A DNA stretch of 64,000 bases from Ensifer adhaerens (GCA_900215285.1 OCMG01000004.1:3022001-3086000); one strand, 5' to 3'; positions 1 to 9,474 are shown, numbered from the stretch's first letter. The notes: a model not told the origin generated them from the letters alone. Numbers and translations are program-made.

Positions 1-2
1 AG

Positions 3-266
3 GCACCGACGGGCGACGCCCTGGAACAGGCCATCCGCGCGTCGAACGGTTCCGACTTCTCGATCGTCTCGCAGGCCCAGCTCTCTTCCGGATTGTCGGC
101 GGATATCCGCATGACGACCTCGAAAAGCGAACTTGATGGCATCCGTTCAGCCATCAGCGCCAATCCGGCACTGGCCAGCAAGATCACCGGCCAGAATATC
201 GAGATCAAGGAGATCACCGGCGCAACCAAGGCGCTCGATGGCAGCCTTGTCTTCTACACGATGTGA
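3..266 (+). CDS. C-terminal part of an unknown protein (cut by window edge)
   Basis: An open frame enters from the left edge and ends with TGA at 264-266, giving the last 87 residues. The segment is soluble and Ser/Ala-rich, with no membrane segment and no motif I recognise; it ends in LVFYTM. It converges on ribE, with a strong hairpin terminator between the two genes. I cannot assign a function from the C-terminus alone. Confidence 0.6.
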   Translation, partial: APTGDALEQAIRASNGSDFSIVSQAQLSSGLSADIRMTTSKSELDGIRSAISANPALASKITGQNIEIKEITGATKALDGSLVFYTM

Positions 267-305
267 TACGGCTTCTCCGGCCCGTCCCGACGGGCGGGCG
301 CGCTA

Positions 306-339
306 AATCCCTCCGTGTCTCAGCACGGAGGGATTTTTG
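306..339. terminator. Bidirectional rho-independent terminator
   Basis: A perfect 12-bp stem (306-317 with 324-335) and a 6-nt loop are followed by TTTTTG on the plus strand. On the minus strand the stem begins with the AAT/ATT pairs and runs into a T-poorer tract. It separates the converging gene at 3-266 from ribE. Confidence 0.85.
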
Positions 340-348
340 TTTCAGGGC

Positions 349-954
349 CTACCTGAACTCGGCGAGGCGCGCGGCGTAGCGCGCCATCGTATCGATCTCG
401 AAATTGACCTTGTCGCCGACCTTCCGCTCGCCCCAGGTCGTGACTTCCAGCGTGTGACGGATGAGCAGGATATCGAAGTCGCAGCCGGACACCGCATTGA
501 CGGTCAAGGACGTTCCATCCAGCGCCACCGAGCCCTTGGGCGCGACGAAGCGGGCAAACTCTTCCGGGACGCGCAGGCGAAAGCGCGTGGCATCGCCCTC
601 CGGCTCGATCGCAACAATCTCCGCCATGCCGTCCACGTGACCGGAGACGATGTGACCGCCCAGCTCGTCGCCGATCTTCAGGGCGCGTTCCAGATTGACG
701 CGAGAGCCTTCCTTCCAGGTGCTGATCGTCGTGAGCCGCAGCGCCTCCTCCCAGGCCTCGACTTCGTACCAACGGTCGTTCGAACCAGCGTCGGGCAAGG
801 TCACCACCGTGAGACATGTCCCGGAATGCGATATGGAGGCGCCGATATCGATAGTTGCCGGGTCATAGGCCGTCGCGATGCGCAGGCGCAGGCCCTCCGC
901 GAGCGGCGTGATCTTCTCCACCTTGCCGACATCCGTAACGATACCCGTGAACAT
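349..954 (-). CDS. ribE: Riboflavin synthase alpha subunit
   Basis: Riboflavin synthase dismutates two 6,7-dimethyl-8-ribityllumazines into riboflavin plus the pyrimidinedione precursor, the last step of riboflavin synthesis in the cytosol. The 201 residues show the family's internal duplication: the N-terminal MFTGIV signature, SHSGTCLTV near residue 42, then GGHIVSGHVDG near 99 and the matching DGTSLTV near 145. The start at MFTGIV is fixed by the family N-terminus; an upstream in-frame extension exists but overlaps ribD. Its ATG is one base past the ribD stop (TGA-G-ATG), so the two are surely co-transcribed and probably translationally coupled. The symbol ribC is used for the same gene in some rhizobia. 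Confidence 0.95.
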   Translation of the reverse strand: MFTGIVTDVGKVEKITPLAEGLRLRIATAYDPATIDIGASISHSGTCLTVVTLPDAGSNDRWYEVEAWEEALRLTTISTWKEGSRVNLERALKIGDELGGHIVSGHVDGMAEIVAIEPEGDATRFRLRVPEEFARFVAPKGSVALDGTSLTVNAVSGCDFDILLIRHTLEVTTWGERKVGDKVNFEIDTMARYAARLAEFR

Positions 955-955
955 C

Positions 956-2056
956 TCATTCCATCCTTTCGAAAATTTCCAGGCGATCCTCGCCCAACGT
1001 TTCCGTCGAGACAAGCGCAAAGCCGTCTGGGACATGGCACGGCGTCAACGGTGACACCACGCCCGAACCGCCGACCGTCACGGCCCCCTCGAAGAGCCAT
1101 ATCCGATCCACGAGACCAGCCTTCAGGAACGCGTCGGCAACGCGCGCGCCCCCTTCCACCATGAGGGAGCTGAAACCGCGAGAGGCGAGGAGCCGTAGCA
1201 GATCGATGAGAGTTCCTGCTTCGACGATCTCCACCCCGCCCTGTCGCAGCGCGTCGCTGCGCGCAAGCCAGGCCTGGTCGCGCAGGGCATGATCGGGCGA
1301 GGTGACGGCCATCACTGGAACCTTGTCGGCGGTGAGCGCCAGCCTTGAAGAGGGTGGCAACAGCAGCATACGATCGAGGACCAGCCGCACCGGCGAACGA
1401 TCTTCGAGGCCCTGCAAGCGGCAGGTGAGTTCCGGATCGTCGGCAAGCGCGGTTCCGATTCCGACCAGAATGGCGTCACTTTCGGCGCGCAGGTGTTGTA
1501 CAGCCTCGCGCGATTGAGCGCCGGTGATGCCGATCTGCCCTTCGCCACGCCGCCCCAGCATCCCGTCCTTCGACACGGCCAGTTTCAGGGTGACATGCGC
1601 CCTGCCCTTCGTCTGGCGGGTCAGATAGGCGGCAAGTCCGCGTCGCGCAGCCTGCTCCATCAGTCCTGTCTCGACCGCGATGCCCGCCTCGCGCAGCATG
1701 CGGATGCCGTTGCCGCTGACCCGCGGATCCGGATCGGTCACGGCAACGGCGACGCGGGCCACGCCGGCGCCGATCAACGCGTTGACGCAAGGCGGCGTCT
1801 TGCCGAAATGGGAACAAGGTTCGAGCGTGACATAGGCTGTTGCGCCACGCGCCAAGTCTCCGGCTTCGGCCAGGGCCTGCGGCTCGGCATGCGGCCGACC
1901 AGACTTGGCCGTCACGCCGCGTCCCACAATCGCGCCGTCGTGGACGATGACGCAGCCAACGGATGGGTTGGTGCCCGTCTGGCCGATGTGGGTCGCGCCC
2001 AAGGCTATTGCTTCCGCCATGAAATCCTCATCAGCGGAATGGCATGCGGACTTCAC
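956..2056 (-). CDS. ribD: Bifunctional riboflavin deaminase/reductase
   Basis: RibD carries out two early steps after GTP cyclohydrolase II: deamination of the diaminopyrimidine and NADPH-dependent reduction of the ribosyl side chain. The N-terminal zinc deaminase half shows HAE (His56) and PCSHFGKTPPC (Cys81, Cys90); the C-terminal reductase half starts near HVTLKLAVSKDG and carries MVEGGARV. I chose a GTG start at 2056, one base after the nrdR stop and preceded by GGGGA, which gives 366 residues; a longer reading from 2092 would overlap nrdR by 35 bp and adds a tail unlike the family. It lies in nrdR-ribD-ribE order. Confidence 0.93.
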   Translation of the reverse strand: MKSACHSADEDFMAEAIALGATHIGQTGTNPSVGCVIVHDGAIVGRGVTAKSGRPHAEPQALAEAGDLARGATAYVTLEPCSHFGKTPPCVNALIGAGVARVAVAVTDPDPRVSGNGIRMLREAGIAVETGLMEQAARRGLAAYLTRQTKGRAHVTLKLAVSKDGMLGRRGEGQIGITGAQSREAVQHLRAESDAILVGIGTALADDPELTCRLQGLEDRSPVRLVLDRMLLLPPSSRLALTADKVPVMAVTSPDHALRDQAWLARSDALRQGGVEIVEAGTLIDLLRLLASRGFSSLMVEGGARVADAFLKAGLVDRIWLFEGAVTVGGSGVVSPLTPCHVPDGFALVSTETLGEDRLEIFERME

Positions 2057-2057
2057 G

Positions 2058-2534
2058 TCAATGATCCCCGGGATCACGAGAGATCTTGGCATTCACCTCG
2101 GAAAGAACCTGCGTGAAGTCCTCGATATGGGTGAAATCGCGATAGACCGAGGCATAGCGAATGAAGCCTACGTCATCGAGCGATTTCAGGGATTCCAGCA
2201 CCTGAAGGCCGATTTCTTCGGAAGGGATTTCCGTGTCGCCGGAGCTTTCGAGACGGCGCACGATGCCCGACACGGCGCGCTCGATGCGGTCGCGATCCAC
2301 AGGGCGCTTCCGCAGCGCGATCTCGAAGGAGCGAACCAGCTTCTCGCGATCGAAGGGCACCTTGCGGCCGGTCTTCTTGATGACCATGAGTTCGCGCAAC
2401 TGCACGCGCTCGAATGTCGTAAACCGTCCGCCGCAATCGGGACAGATACGCCTACGGCGTATGGCGGAGGAATCCTCCGCCGGCCGCGAGTCCTTCACCT
2501 GGCTGTCCAGCGATCCGCAATAGGGGCATCGCAT
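2058..2534 (-). CDS. nrdR: Transcriptional repressor NrdR
   Basis: NrdR represses ribonucleotide reductase genes by sensing ATP/dATP through an ATP-cone domain. The 158 residues have the N-terminal zinc ribbon with Cys3, Cys6, Cys31 and Cys34, a basic linker RRRR at 26-29, and an ATP-cone from about residue 49 to 139 ([20 protein letters not shown]). The length is normal for the family. It stands between glyA and ribD, as in many alphaproteobacteria, and a hairpin terminator separates it from glyA upstream, so it may have its own promoter. Confidence 0.95.
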   Translation of the reverse strand: MRCPYCGSLDSQVKDSRPAEDSSAIRRRRICPDCGGRFTTFERVQLRELMVIKKTGRKVPFDREKLVRSFEIALRKRPVDRDRIERAVSGIVRRLESSGDTEIPSEEIGLQVLESLKSLDDVGFIRYASVYRDFTHIEDFTQVLSEVNAKISRDPGDH

Positions 2535-2545
2535 AGGGCGGCTCC

Positions 2546-2589
2546 TCGAAAATTGAAATGGCTCCGCACCAGAATCAGGCGCGGAGCCA
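2546..2589 (-). terminator. Terminator downstream of glyA
   Basis: A 9-bp perfect stem (2559-2567 with 2581-2589) is followed on the minus strand by TTTCAATTTTC. It lies just past the glyA stop and just before nrdR, and would limit read-through from glyA into nrdR-ribD-ribE. Confidence 0.65.
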
Positions 2590-2594
2590 CTCTA

Positions 2595-3887
2595 TTACGC
2601 CATGTAGGGATACATGGGGAAGCGGTTCGTCAGTTCAACCACCTTGGAACGCACACCGGCTTCGACGGATGCATTGCCTTCGTCGGAATTGGCGACTTTG
2701 AGGCCGTCGAGAACTTCGACGATCAGGTTGCCGATTTCCTTGAATTCGGCCTCCTTGAAGCCGCGCGTCGTGCCGGCCGGCGTGCCGAGACGAACGCCGG
2801 AGGTGACGAAGGGTTTTTCGGGGTCGAACGGGATGCCGTTCTTGTTGCAGGTGATGTAGGCGCGGCCGAGGCCGGCTTCCGCACGCTTGCCAGTCGCGTT
2901 CTTCTTGCGAAGGTCGACGAGCATCAGGTGATTGTCGGTGCCGCCCGAGACGATGTCGAGGTTATGGCTGATCAGCGTGTCGGCAAGCGCCTTGGCGTTC
3001 TTGACGACCTGGGCGGCATAGTCCTTGAACTCGGGCTGCAGCGCTTCGCCGAAGGCGACGGCCTTTGCGGCGATGACATGCATGAGCGGGCCGCCCTGCA
3101 GGCCGGGGAAGACGGCCGAGTTGAACTTCTTCGCCAGATCCTCGTCGTTCGTCAGGATCATGCCGCCACGCGGGCCGCGCAGCGACTTGTGAGTCGTGGA
3201 GGTGGCGACATGGCAATGCGGGAACGGCGACGGATGCTGGCCACCGGCGACGAGGCCGGCGATGTGGGCCATGTCGACCATGAGATAGGCGCCGACTTCG
3301 TCAGCGATCTCGCGGAAGCGCTTCCAGTCCCAGATACGGGAATAGGCCGTGCCGCCGGCAATGATCAGCTTCGGCTTGAACTTCCGGGCCTTCTCGGCAA
3401 CGTCGTCCATGTCGAGCTGGTGGTCGTCTTCACGCACGCCATAGGAGACGACGTTGAACCATTTGCCGGACATGTTGACCGGCGAGCCATGGGTCAGGTG
3501 ACCACCCGAGTTGAGGTCGAGGCCCATGAAGGTGTCGCCCGGCTGCAGGAGCGCGAGGAACACGGCCTGGTTCATCTGCGAACCGGAGTTCGGCTGAACG
3601 TTGGCGAAGTTGACGCCGAAGAGCTTCTTGGCGCGTTCGATCGCCAGTTCTTCGGCGATATCGACGAACTGGCAGCCGCCATAGTAGCGCTTGCCCGGAT
3701 AGCCCTCGGCATACTTGTTCGTCATGATCGAACCCTGCGCTTCCAGAACGGCGCGGGAGACGATGTTTTCGGATGCGATCAGTTCGATCTCGTGACGCTG
3801 GCGACCGAGCTCCTTCTCGATGGCGCCGAAAATATCCGGATCGGTTTCAGCAAGGGTCTTGGTGAAAAAGCCAGCAGTCGCGCTCAT
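2595..3887 (-). CDS. glyA: Serine hydroxymethyltransferase
   Basis: GlyA interconverts serine and glycine with tetrahydrofolate, supplying one-carbon units; it is a cytosolic PLP enzyme. The 430-residue length is normal. The PLP-binding lysine is Lys234 in [13 protein letters not shown]; other family motifs are [13 protein letters not shown] (60-72) and [12 protein letters not shown] (about 205-216). It is transcribed divergently from the glycosyltransferase at 4048. Its 160-bp leader holds a 7-bp hairpin (3949-3955 with 3969-3975) of unknown role. Confidence 0.97.
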   Translation of the reverse strand: MSATAGFFTKTLAETDPDIFGAIEKELGRQRHEIELIASENIVSRAVLEAQGSIMTNKYAEGYPGKRYYGGCQFVDIAEELAIERAKKLFGVNFANVQPNSGSQMNQAVFLALLQPGDTFMGLDLNSGGHLTHGSPVNMSGKWFNVVSYGVREDDHQLDMDDVAEKARKFKPKLIIAGGTAYSRIWDWKRFREIADEVGAYLMVDMAHIAGLVAGGQHPSPFPHCHVATSTTHKSLRGPRGGMILTNDEDLAKKFNSAVFPGLQGGPLMHVIAAKAVAFGEALQPEFKDYAAQVVKNAKALADTLISHNLDIVSGGTDNHLMLVDLRKKNATGKRAEAGLGRAYITCNKNGIPFDPEKPFVTSGVRLGTPAGTTRGFKEAEFKEIGNLIVEVLDGLKVANSDEGNASVEAGVRSKVVELTNRFPMYPYMA

Positions 3888-4047
3888 GGGCAGCCTCTTA
3901 AGGTAAAGCAGCGGAAATCGTTGATGGCCAGTCTCTTAAAGCCCTTGGGGCGCAACGGCAAGTCGGGATTGCGCCACCGCCTGTCAAGGTCGCGCCAAGC
4001 CTTACGATTGTCACAAAACTTTCTTCCAATCGTAATATCCGGACGCC

Positions 4048-5382
4048 GTGACCGCAGTTGCGGTGAAGCCCGCGCCGTCAAATTGCGCTGAAACAGGTGA
4101 AACCTTGCCCCCTCTTCCAGGAACGCCGGACGCAAGACTTGAAATCTTCTACTTCGACGCGGGAGGCGGGCATCGAAATGCCATGACGGCGCTGACGCGA
4201 CTGATCGAGAAGGAGAAACCGGGCTGGCAGGTGACACCTGTGGATCTGCAGGCTCTGCTCGAGCCGATTGATCCCGTCTACAAGCTGACGCGCCGGGTGA
4301 CCGGCTCCCTGAAACGGTTACTGCGCCCTGTTGCCCCAAGCTTCAGCACCATCGAGCCCTGGCAGGCGCAGGACATCTACAATAGCGCGCTCAAGCGTGG
4401 GGTCACCACTGGCATGGGCGCGATCCTGCCCGTGCTGCAGCGCTTCATCGCGCGCTATGCGACCGAGATCGAACCTTTGCTGGCAAAGCGCTGGAAAGAT
4501 CCGGCGACCCCTCGCCCCGATCTGGTCGTCTCCGTCATTCCAAATTTCAACTGGGTTCTCTACGGCGCGCTCCGCCGCGCGCTGCCAAACGTTCCCTACG
4601 CAACCGTCATTACCGACTTCGCCGATTGCCCGCCGCATTTCTGGATGGAGGATCAGGACCAGATCATGATCTGCGGCACGGATCTCGCCTATCGGCAGGC
4701 GGTTGCAACCGGTTTCTACAAGCCGCAAGACATCCATCTCGTCTCAGGCATGATCCTGAAGGACAATTTCTATACGCCGCCGCCTGCAGATGCGCCGACG
4801 CGCGAGCGGCTCGGGCTTTCGGCCAACGGTCCGGTGGCGCTGATCATGTTCGGCGGCAATGGGGCCTCCAGTGCGACCAACAACATCCTCACCCAACTGG
4901 ACAAGACAGGGCTCGGCATCGAATCGATCGTCATGTGCGGACGCAACACGACGCTATTGGAATCGCTTGAAGATCGCCCCGGCTGCCGACCGATCGGCTT
5001 CGTCAACAATGTCGCCGACTATATGCGGCTTGCGGATTTCTTCATCGGCAAGCCCGGGCCGGGCAGCGTGGCTGAAGCGCTGCATATGGGTCTCCCGGTC
5101 ATCGTCGAAAAGAATTCGAACACGATGCCCCAGGAGCGTCCCAATCCGGACTGGATCGCCGAAAAGGGCGTCGGCGTCGTCATTTCAAGCTTCCGCAAGG
5201 ACACTGGCAGCGCCGCACGGCAGGTCCTGGCGGATCTGAAGCACTTTCAGGACAATATCCGCAGCAACGTCCCGGATAATCGCGCCGTCTACGAGACGGT
5301 CGCAATCTTCGAGCGCTACCTGATGAAAGCAGACCGTCACATGGTCGCCAGCGCCCAAGCCACGATGGCGGCGGACACCTGA
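4048..5382 (+). CDS. GT28 family (MGDG-synthase-like) glycosyltransferase
   Basis: The 444 residues match the two-domain GT-B fold of the MurG/MGDG-synthase group. The acceptor-side signature FDAGGGHRNA lies at 36-45, and the donor-binding loop GKPGPGSVAEALHMGLPVIV is near residue 335-354. Relatives transfer a hexose from a UDP-sugar to diacylglycerol at the inner membrane face, making glycolipids; that is inference from the family, and the sugar and acceptor cannot be read here. There is no signal peptide, which fits a peripheral enzyme. The start is GTG with a weak ribosome binding site; a TTG at 4105 is an alternative. Its last 46 bp overlap the oppositely oriented lipoprotein gene. Confidence 0.8.
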   Translation: MTAVAVKPAPSNCAETGETLPPLPGTPDARLEIFYFDAGGGHRNAMTALTRLIEKEKPGWQVTPVDLQALLEPIDPVYKLTRRVTGSLKRLLRPVAPSFSTIEPWQAQDIYNSALKRGVTTGMGAILPVLQRFIARYATEIEPLLAKRWKDPATPRPDLVVSVIPNFNWVLYGALRRALPNVPYATVITDFADCPPHFWMEDQDQIMICGTDLAYRQAVATGFYKPQDIHLVSGMILKDNFYTPPPADAPTRERLGLSANGPVALIMFGGNGASSATNNILTQLDKTGLGIESIVMCGRNTTLLESLEDRPGCRPIGFVNNVADYMRLADFFIGKPGPGSVAEALHMGLPVIVEKNSNTMPQERPNPDWIAEKGVGVVISSFRKDTGSAARQVLADLKHFQDNIRSNVPDNRAVYETVAIFERYLMKADRHMVASAQATMAADT

Positions 5383-5942
5383 CCGAAGGCGGAGTTCAAC
5401 GCCGCGATATAGGCCTTGTTGCCGGCACCATTGATCGGCACGGCTGCGCGGAAATTCCTGGAGGCGCGGACCTGGCCGTTGCGGTCGTTGAGCATGCGCG
5501 CCGAGATGTCCACCACGGCAACACCCTCCGAAGCCGAGACTTCGAATGTGTTGATCGTCGTCTGGATCTGCTCATCGATGGCCAACCCGTCACCCGGCAG
5601 GCCGGCGCCTCCGACCTTGCCGGAATTCTGGAAGGCCTGGGCAAGCTTCAGCTGAACCAGTTTCGGCAGCCGGTCGGACCATTGGCTGTCTCCCAGGAAC
5701 TGGTATTCCTGGCCGGACACATGCACCACCACGTTCTGGCTGTCGAGCATCTGGGTCGCGACCGGATTGGCGATCAGCACCTGCCGCCCCTTCCGGGTCG
5801 GTCCGGAGACGGACGGGGTGGCCGTCAGGCCAAACGTGTCCTTAGGCGCAGAAGTCGCACAGGACGAAAGGCCCATGCCCGCCGCAAGTAAAAAGGCTGC
5901 TGTGAATTTGGTCACACGGTTGGTCGTCGTCAAAGCCTGCAC
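5337..5942 (-). CDS. ABC-type transport auxiliary lipoprotein of the Mla/MCE system
   Basis: This 201-residue protein has a lipoprotein signal peptide ending in the lipobox GLSSC, with Cys28 the expected lipidated residue. The rest fits the ABC-transport auxiliary lipoprotein family (PqiC/YmbA-like), which acts in the periplasm beside MCE proteins in lipid traffic between the membranes. It is the last gene of the permease-ATPase-MCE-lipoprotein operon. The start is GTG behind GAGGTAGAG. Its 3' end overlaps the converging glycosyltransferase gene by 46 bp. Confidence 0.82.
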   Translation of the reverse strand: MQALTTTNRVTKFTAAFLLAAGMGLSSCATSAPKDTFGLTATPSVSGPTRKGRQVLIANPVATQMLDSQNVVVHVSGQEYQFLGDSQWSDRLPKLVQLKLAQAFQNSGKVGGAGLPGDGLAIDEQIQTTINTFEVSASEGVAVVDISARMLNDRNGQVRASRNFRAAVPINGAGNKAYIAALNSAFGQVSAAIVAWALATM

Positions 5943-5976
5943 AACTCTACCTCACTCTTGCCTTCTAACCGGGCCT

Positions 5977-7347
5977 TCAACGACGGGTCCGTCCGTCGAA
6001 AGTCTTCACCTGATCGCCGCCGAAAATCAACCGCTGCGGATCGTTGTCGAAATTGGTAATCGTTCGGTTGAGATTGTCCACCGCCTGTCGCATGTCGCCG
6101 ACAAGCGCCTGGATGCCGCCGAGCCCCTGCGACGAGAAGCGAGAGAGATTGTCCGCGATCGGGCCGATCTTCGCGTTCAGCGTCACGGCGACTTCCTTGT
6201 AAGCGGCCAGCGTCTCCCGGGCCTGCGCCATCAGCGAGGAGCTGTCGCCCGAGCCCAGCATGTTGTCCACCTTGGCGAGAATTCCGTCGACGCGGTTGGA
6301 CGCCTTGTTGAGCTTGGAGGCAAGTTCGGACGCATCGCTGATGGCCTGATCGATCTCATGACGGCGGTTGTTGATGTCGTTCGTGATGGACTTGATGTCC
6401 TGCACGGCCGAACGCGCATTGGCCACAGCCTGCGAAGCATCCTCCACCGACGTCTTGACCTTGTCGGGATCGACCGCAGCGATCAGCTTGTCGGCCTTGG
6501 CGAGTGTTTCGTTGGCTGAGGACGCAAGCGTCGCGATGTTGTCGGCCGCCTTGTTGAACTTGTCCAGGGACGTCTTGATCTCGCCGGAGCTCTGGGCAAG
6601 GTTCGCCGTCACGGTATTGGCGTTGGCGAGGATGCTGTCGACCTTCTTCGGATCAACCGCCTTGATCAGTGAATCCACCGAGGCAAGCGTTCCGTCGAGA
6701 CGGCCAGACAGACCGTTGACCGTGTCCGAGAGCTTGCCGACGCTCGCCAGGAATTTATTGACCCCATCGGCATTGTCAGCCAGCGCCTTGCTGAAGGTCT
6801 CGGCGTTCTTGACCGTATTCGTCAACGGTTCACGGGCGTCGGCCGCAAAGGTCTGAATCTGACCAACTGCCTCATCGGCGCGCTTCAGGATCTTGTCCGC
6901 CGTTGCCAGCAGGTTCGTCACGCTCGACTGGTCGGCCAGCAGCATGGGCGCGCGTCCGGTCTTGCGCGCCTCCTCGAGAAGGTTGAGGCCGCCAGGCTTG
7001 CCGCCGGAAAGCTCGATATAGGCGGCGCCCGTCAGGCCCTGGATTCCCAGCACGGCCTTGGTCGACTCATAGATCGGCGCATCCGCATTCACCTGCGTGA
7101 AGGCGACGGAATAGTTGGGGTCGGTGGCATCTATGGCCAGCGACTTCACTGAGCCGATCTGGATACCGTTGAAGCGCACGGCGGAGCCAACGGACAACCC
7201 ATTCGCGGAGCCCGGGATACGGATGATCAGATCCGACATCGGCCCCTGACGCCCATATTGGGACATCCAGAAGACGAACACGAACGCCGCGGCGACGACT
7301 GCCACCGTGAAGAATCCGACTATTGCGTAATTCGCTTTGGTTTCCAT
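5977..7347 (-). CDS. mlaD: MCE/MlaD family substrate-binding protein
   Basis: MlaD-type proteins form a periplasmic hexamer, anchored in the inner membrane, that channels lipids to or from the ABC permease. The 456 residues start with a cytosolic METKANY tag and one membrane segment (about 8-28), followed by the MCE domain (about 38-115: IPGSANGLSVGSAVRFNGIQIG, then GIQGLTGAAYIELSGG). A long helical region from about 140 to 420 carries repeats of the type LIKAVDPKKVDSIL and LIAAVDPDKVKTSV. This is much longer than E. coli MlaD and resembles the extended rhizobial form. The start was chosen at METKANY, the usual N-terminus; a reading 36 residues longer overlaps the ATPase gene. Confidence 0.9.
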   Translation of the reverse strand: METKANYAIVGFFTVAVVAAAFVFVFWMSQYGRQGPMSDLIIRIPGSANGLSVGSAVRFNGIQIGSVKSLAIDATDPNYSVAFTQVNADAPIYESTKAVLGIQGLTGAAYIELSGGKPGGLNLLEEARKTGRAPMLLADQSSVTNLLATADKILKRADEAVGQIQTFAADAREPLTNTVKNAETFSKALADNADGVNKFLASVGKLSDTVNGLSGRLDGTLASVDSLIKAVDPKKVDSILANANTVTANLAQSSGEIKTSLDKFNKAADNIATLASSANETLAKADKLIAAVDPDKVKTSVEDASQAVANARSAVQDIKSITNDINNRRHEIDQAISDASELASKLNKASNRVDGILAKVDNMLGSGDSSSLMAQARETLAAYKEVAVTLNAKIGPIADNLSRFSSQGLGGIQALVGDMRQAVDNLNRTITNFDNDPQRLIFGGDQVKTFDGRTRR

Positions 7348-7382
7348 TGTCCGGCCAATCAGGCTTTCGCCCGTTTCGAATT

Positions 7383-8180
7383 TCACCCATGCCCGCTTGC
7401 GGCAGGCTTCACAATCGTTCTTGCTCTTTTTCCCCGGAAATAGGCCTGTACCCATTCATCATCGAAATCGAGCATTTCCTCGATGGTCCCGGTCACAAGC
7501 ACGCGCTTCTTACCCAGGACAGCAATACGGTCGCAGACCGAGAACAGACTATCGAGGTCGTGCGTCACCATGTAGACCGTCAGGCCAAGCGTGTCCCGGA
7601 GCCGCGCGATCAGTTCGTCGAATTCCGCCGCACCGATCGGGTCGAGACCCGAGGTCGGCTCGTCAAGAAAGACGAGGTCCGGATCGAGCGCGAGCGCACG
7701 TGCCAGCGCGGCGCGCTTGATCATGCCGCCCGACAGTTCCGAGGGAAACTTGTCGGCCGCGTCCGGCTCCAACCCCACCAGCTCGATCTTCAATCGCGCG
7801 AACTCATCCATCATCGGCTGAGACAGATCGAGATATTCGCGCATCGGGAGCTGGATGTTCTCCTTCACGGTCAGCGCGGAAAACAGCGCGCCGTGCTGGA
7901 AGAGAACGCCGAGCCGGGTATCCATCTCGACGCGCTCCTTGGCATCGAGCGAATCGTAATCATGGCCCAGGATAGAGATCGTGCCGGATTTCCGCGGCAC
8001 GAGCTTGAGGATCGTGCGCATCAGCACCGACTTGCCCGTGCCCGAGGCACCCACGAAGCCCAGGATTTCGCCGCGCCGCACATCGAGATCGAGATTGTCG
8101 AGCACGACCTTCTCACCAAAGGCGACGGTGACGCCCTTGACCGAGAGGATGATGTCGTCGTTCTTCGCTTCGTCCGCCAT
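7383..8180 (-). CDS. mlaF: Mla-type ABC transporter ATP-binding protein
   Basis: This 265-residue ATPase would energise the MlaE-type permease next to it. Walker A is GASGTGKS (44-51), the signature is LSGGM (149-153), Walker B ends in FLDEPTSGLDP with Asp173-Glu174, and the switch His is in MVTHDLDS. The methionine after LSGG is common in the Mla/MKL ATPase subgroup. It lies 7 bp past the permease gene and upstream of the MCE gene, so the four genes form one operon. Retrograde or anterograde lipid movement is known for the family; direction cannot be read here. Confidence 0.93.
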   Translation of the reverse strand: MADEAKNDDIILSVKGVTVAFGEKVVLDNLDLDVRRGEILGFVGASGTGKSVLMRTILKLVPRKSGTISILGHDYDSLDAKERVEMDTRLGVLFQHGALFSALTVKENIQLPMREYLDLSQPMMDEFARLKIELVGLEPDAADKFPSELSGGMIKRAALARALALDPDLVFLDEPTSGLDPIGAAEFDELIARLRDTLGLTVYMVTHDLDSLFSVCDRIAVLGKKRVLVTGTIEEMLDFDDEWVQAYFRGKRARTIVKPAASGHG

Positions 8181-8187
8181 CGCCGCC

Positions 8188-9324
8188 TCAGAACTTGATT
8201 GCCGCGTAGAACATGGCGAAGAGCCCGTCCACGAGGATGACGACGAAGATGGCGCGCACGACGGAGGACGTCACATGCTTGCCGAGCGATTCGGCGCTGC
8301 CGCCGACCTTCAGGCCTTCCACAGCCGCCACGATGCCGATAATGAGCGCCATGAAGGGCGCTTTCAGCATCCCGGAAATGAGCGTGGAATAGTCGATCGC
8401 ATGCCGAAGCCGCGACAGGAAGACTTCGAACGTGATGCCGGAATAGGACCAGGCAACGAAGGCCGCACCCGACAAGGCGGCGAAATTGGCAATGATCGTC
8501 AACAGAGGCAGCGAAATGATCAGCGCGACGAGCCGCGGGAAGATCAGAACGCCCACGGGATTGAGGCCCATGACGGTCAGCGCGTCGATTTCCTCGCGCA
8601 TCTTCATCGAGCCGACCTCAGCCGTGATTGCGCTGCCTGAACGACCCGCAATCATGATCGCGGTCAGCAGCACGCCGATCTCGCGCAACTGAAGGATGCC
8701 GACGAGGTCGACCACGAACACTTCCGCACCGAAGTAGCGGAGCTGGAACGCGCCCTGCTGGGCGATGATCGCGCCGATGAGAAAGCTCATCAAAATGATG
8801 ATCGGCACGGCTCCGACGCCCATCCGGTCAATCTGATTGACGATGGATGCGGGCGATACGCCGGAGCTGCGTCCCAGCTTCAGCTGTGCACCGCTGACCG
8901 CCGAGCCGAGGATATGCATCGCCATGAGGATATCCTCCCACAGCGCAACCGTCACCTTGCCCACCGGCGCCATCAGCCGCACGAACAGGCTGTCACGGGG
9001 CGCCTTCGGTCCCGTGTCTTCCTTGAGCCGCTCAGGCAGAGAACTGATGAGGTCGAGATGCGATTGCCGCGCATTGACGACCTCGGTCTCTCCGCCCGCC
9101 GATGTGATCAGACGTCGGATGAGCCATGCGCCGGACGTGTCGAGATGGTCGACGGCGGCGATGTCGATGACGGTCCGGCCGGAATAGGCGACCTGCTCGA
9201 GCGCCATCATCTGCTCGCCGGCACGGCGCAACGAGGCCTGCCGCCAGTCGCCCGACAGCGTCACCACGCGTTCACCGCCGGAGCCGTGCTCCTCGACCTC
9301 AAATGCGGCCTTTTCTGCCGGCAA
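8188..9324 (-). CDS. mlaE: MlaE-type lipid ABC permease with N-terminal STAS-like domain
   Basis: The C-terminal 260 residues match the MlaE permease family, with about five or six membrane segments and the family stretch REIGVLLTAIMIAGRSGSA followed by MRVEEIDAL-like KMREEIDAL. The N-terminal 100 residues resemble a STAS domain (VIDIAAVDHLDTSGAWLIRRL); in E. coli the STAS part is a separate protein, MlaB, so this is a fused version. I chose a TTG start at 9324, preceded by AAGGG at 8 nt; longer readings start at GTG 9348 or TTG 9417 and add residues that do not look conserved. It is the first gene of the operon and divergent from the epimerase gene. Confidence 0.85.
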   Translation of the reverse strand: MPAEKAAFEVEEHGSGGERVVTLSGDWRQASLRRAGEQMMALEQVAYSGRTVIDIAAVDHLDTSGAWLIRRLITSAGGETEVVNARQSHLDLISSLPERLKEDTGPKAPRDSLFVRLMAPVGKVTVALWEDILMAMHILGSAVSGAQLKLGRSSGVSPASIVNQIDRMGVGAVPIIILMSFLIGAIIAQQGAFQLRYFGAEVFVVDLVGILQLREIGVLLTAIMIAGRSGSAITAEVGSMKMREEIDALTVMGLNPVGVLIFPRLVALIISLPLLTIIANFAALSGAAFVAWSYSGITFEVFLSRLRHAIDYSTLISGMLKAPFMALIIGIVAAVEGLKVGGSAESLGKHVTSSVVRAIFVVILVDGLFAMFYAAIKF

Positions 9325-9474
9325 GAAAGCCACCCTTAAAAACACGTCCCTTGCGGGACCAATATCAACACGACGCCACAGTTCTGGCGTCCCAAGCACT
9401 ACTCTTATATAGACCAAGCACCAGCCGGCGACAGCCCGACCTCATCATTAACGACTTTCATGCAAGGCAAAATC

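Noticed and set aside
954..1035. Longer ribE reading from 1035
   Set aside because: It lies inside ribD and precedes the invariant MFTGIV N-terminus.
2056..2092. Longer ribD reading from 2092
   Set aside because: It would overlap nrdR by 35 bp and adds residues unlike the family; a GTG directly after the nrdR stop with GGGGA upstream fits better.
3888..4047. Riboswitch before glyA
   Set aside because: A 7-bp hairpin is present, but no glycine, SAM or other riboswitch core that I can recognise.
1905..4091. 728-codon plus-strand open frame across nrdR and glyA
   Set aside because: It is antisense to genes with clear family motifs and has no recognisable domain or ribosome binding site; high GC makes such shadows common here.
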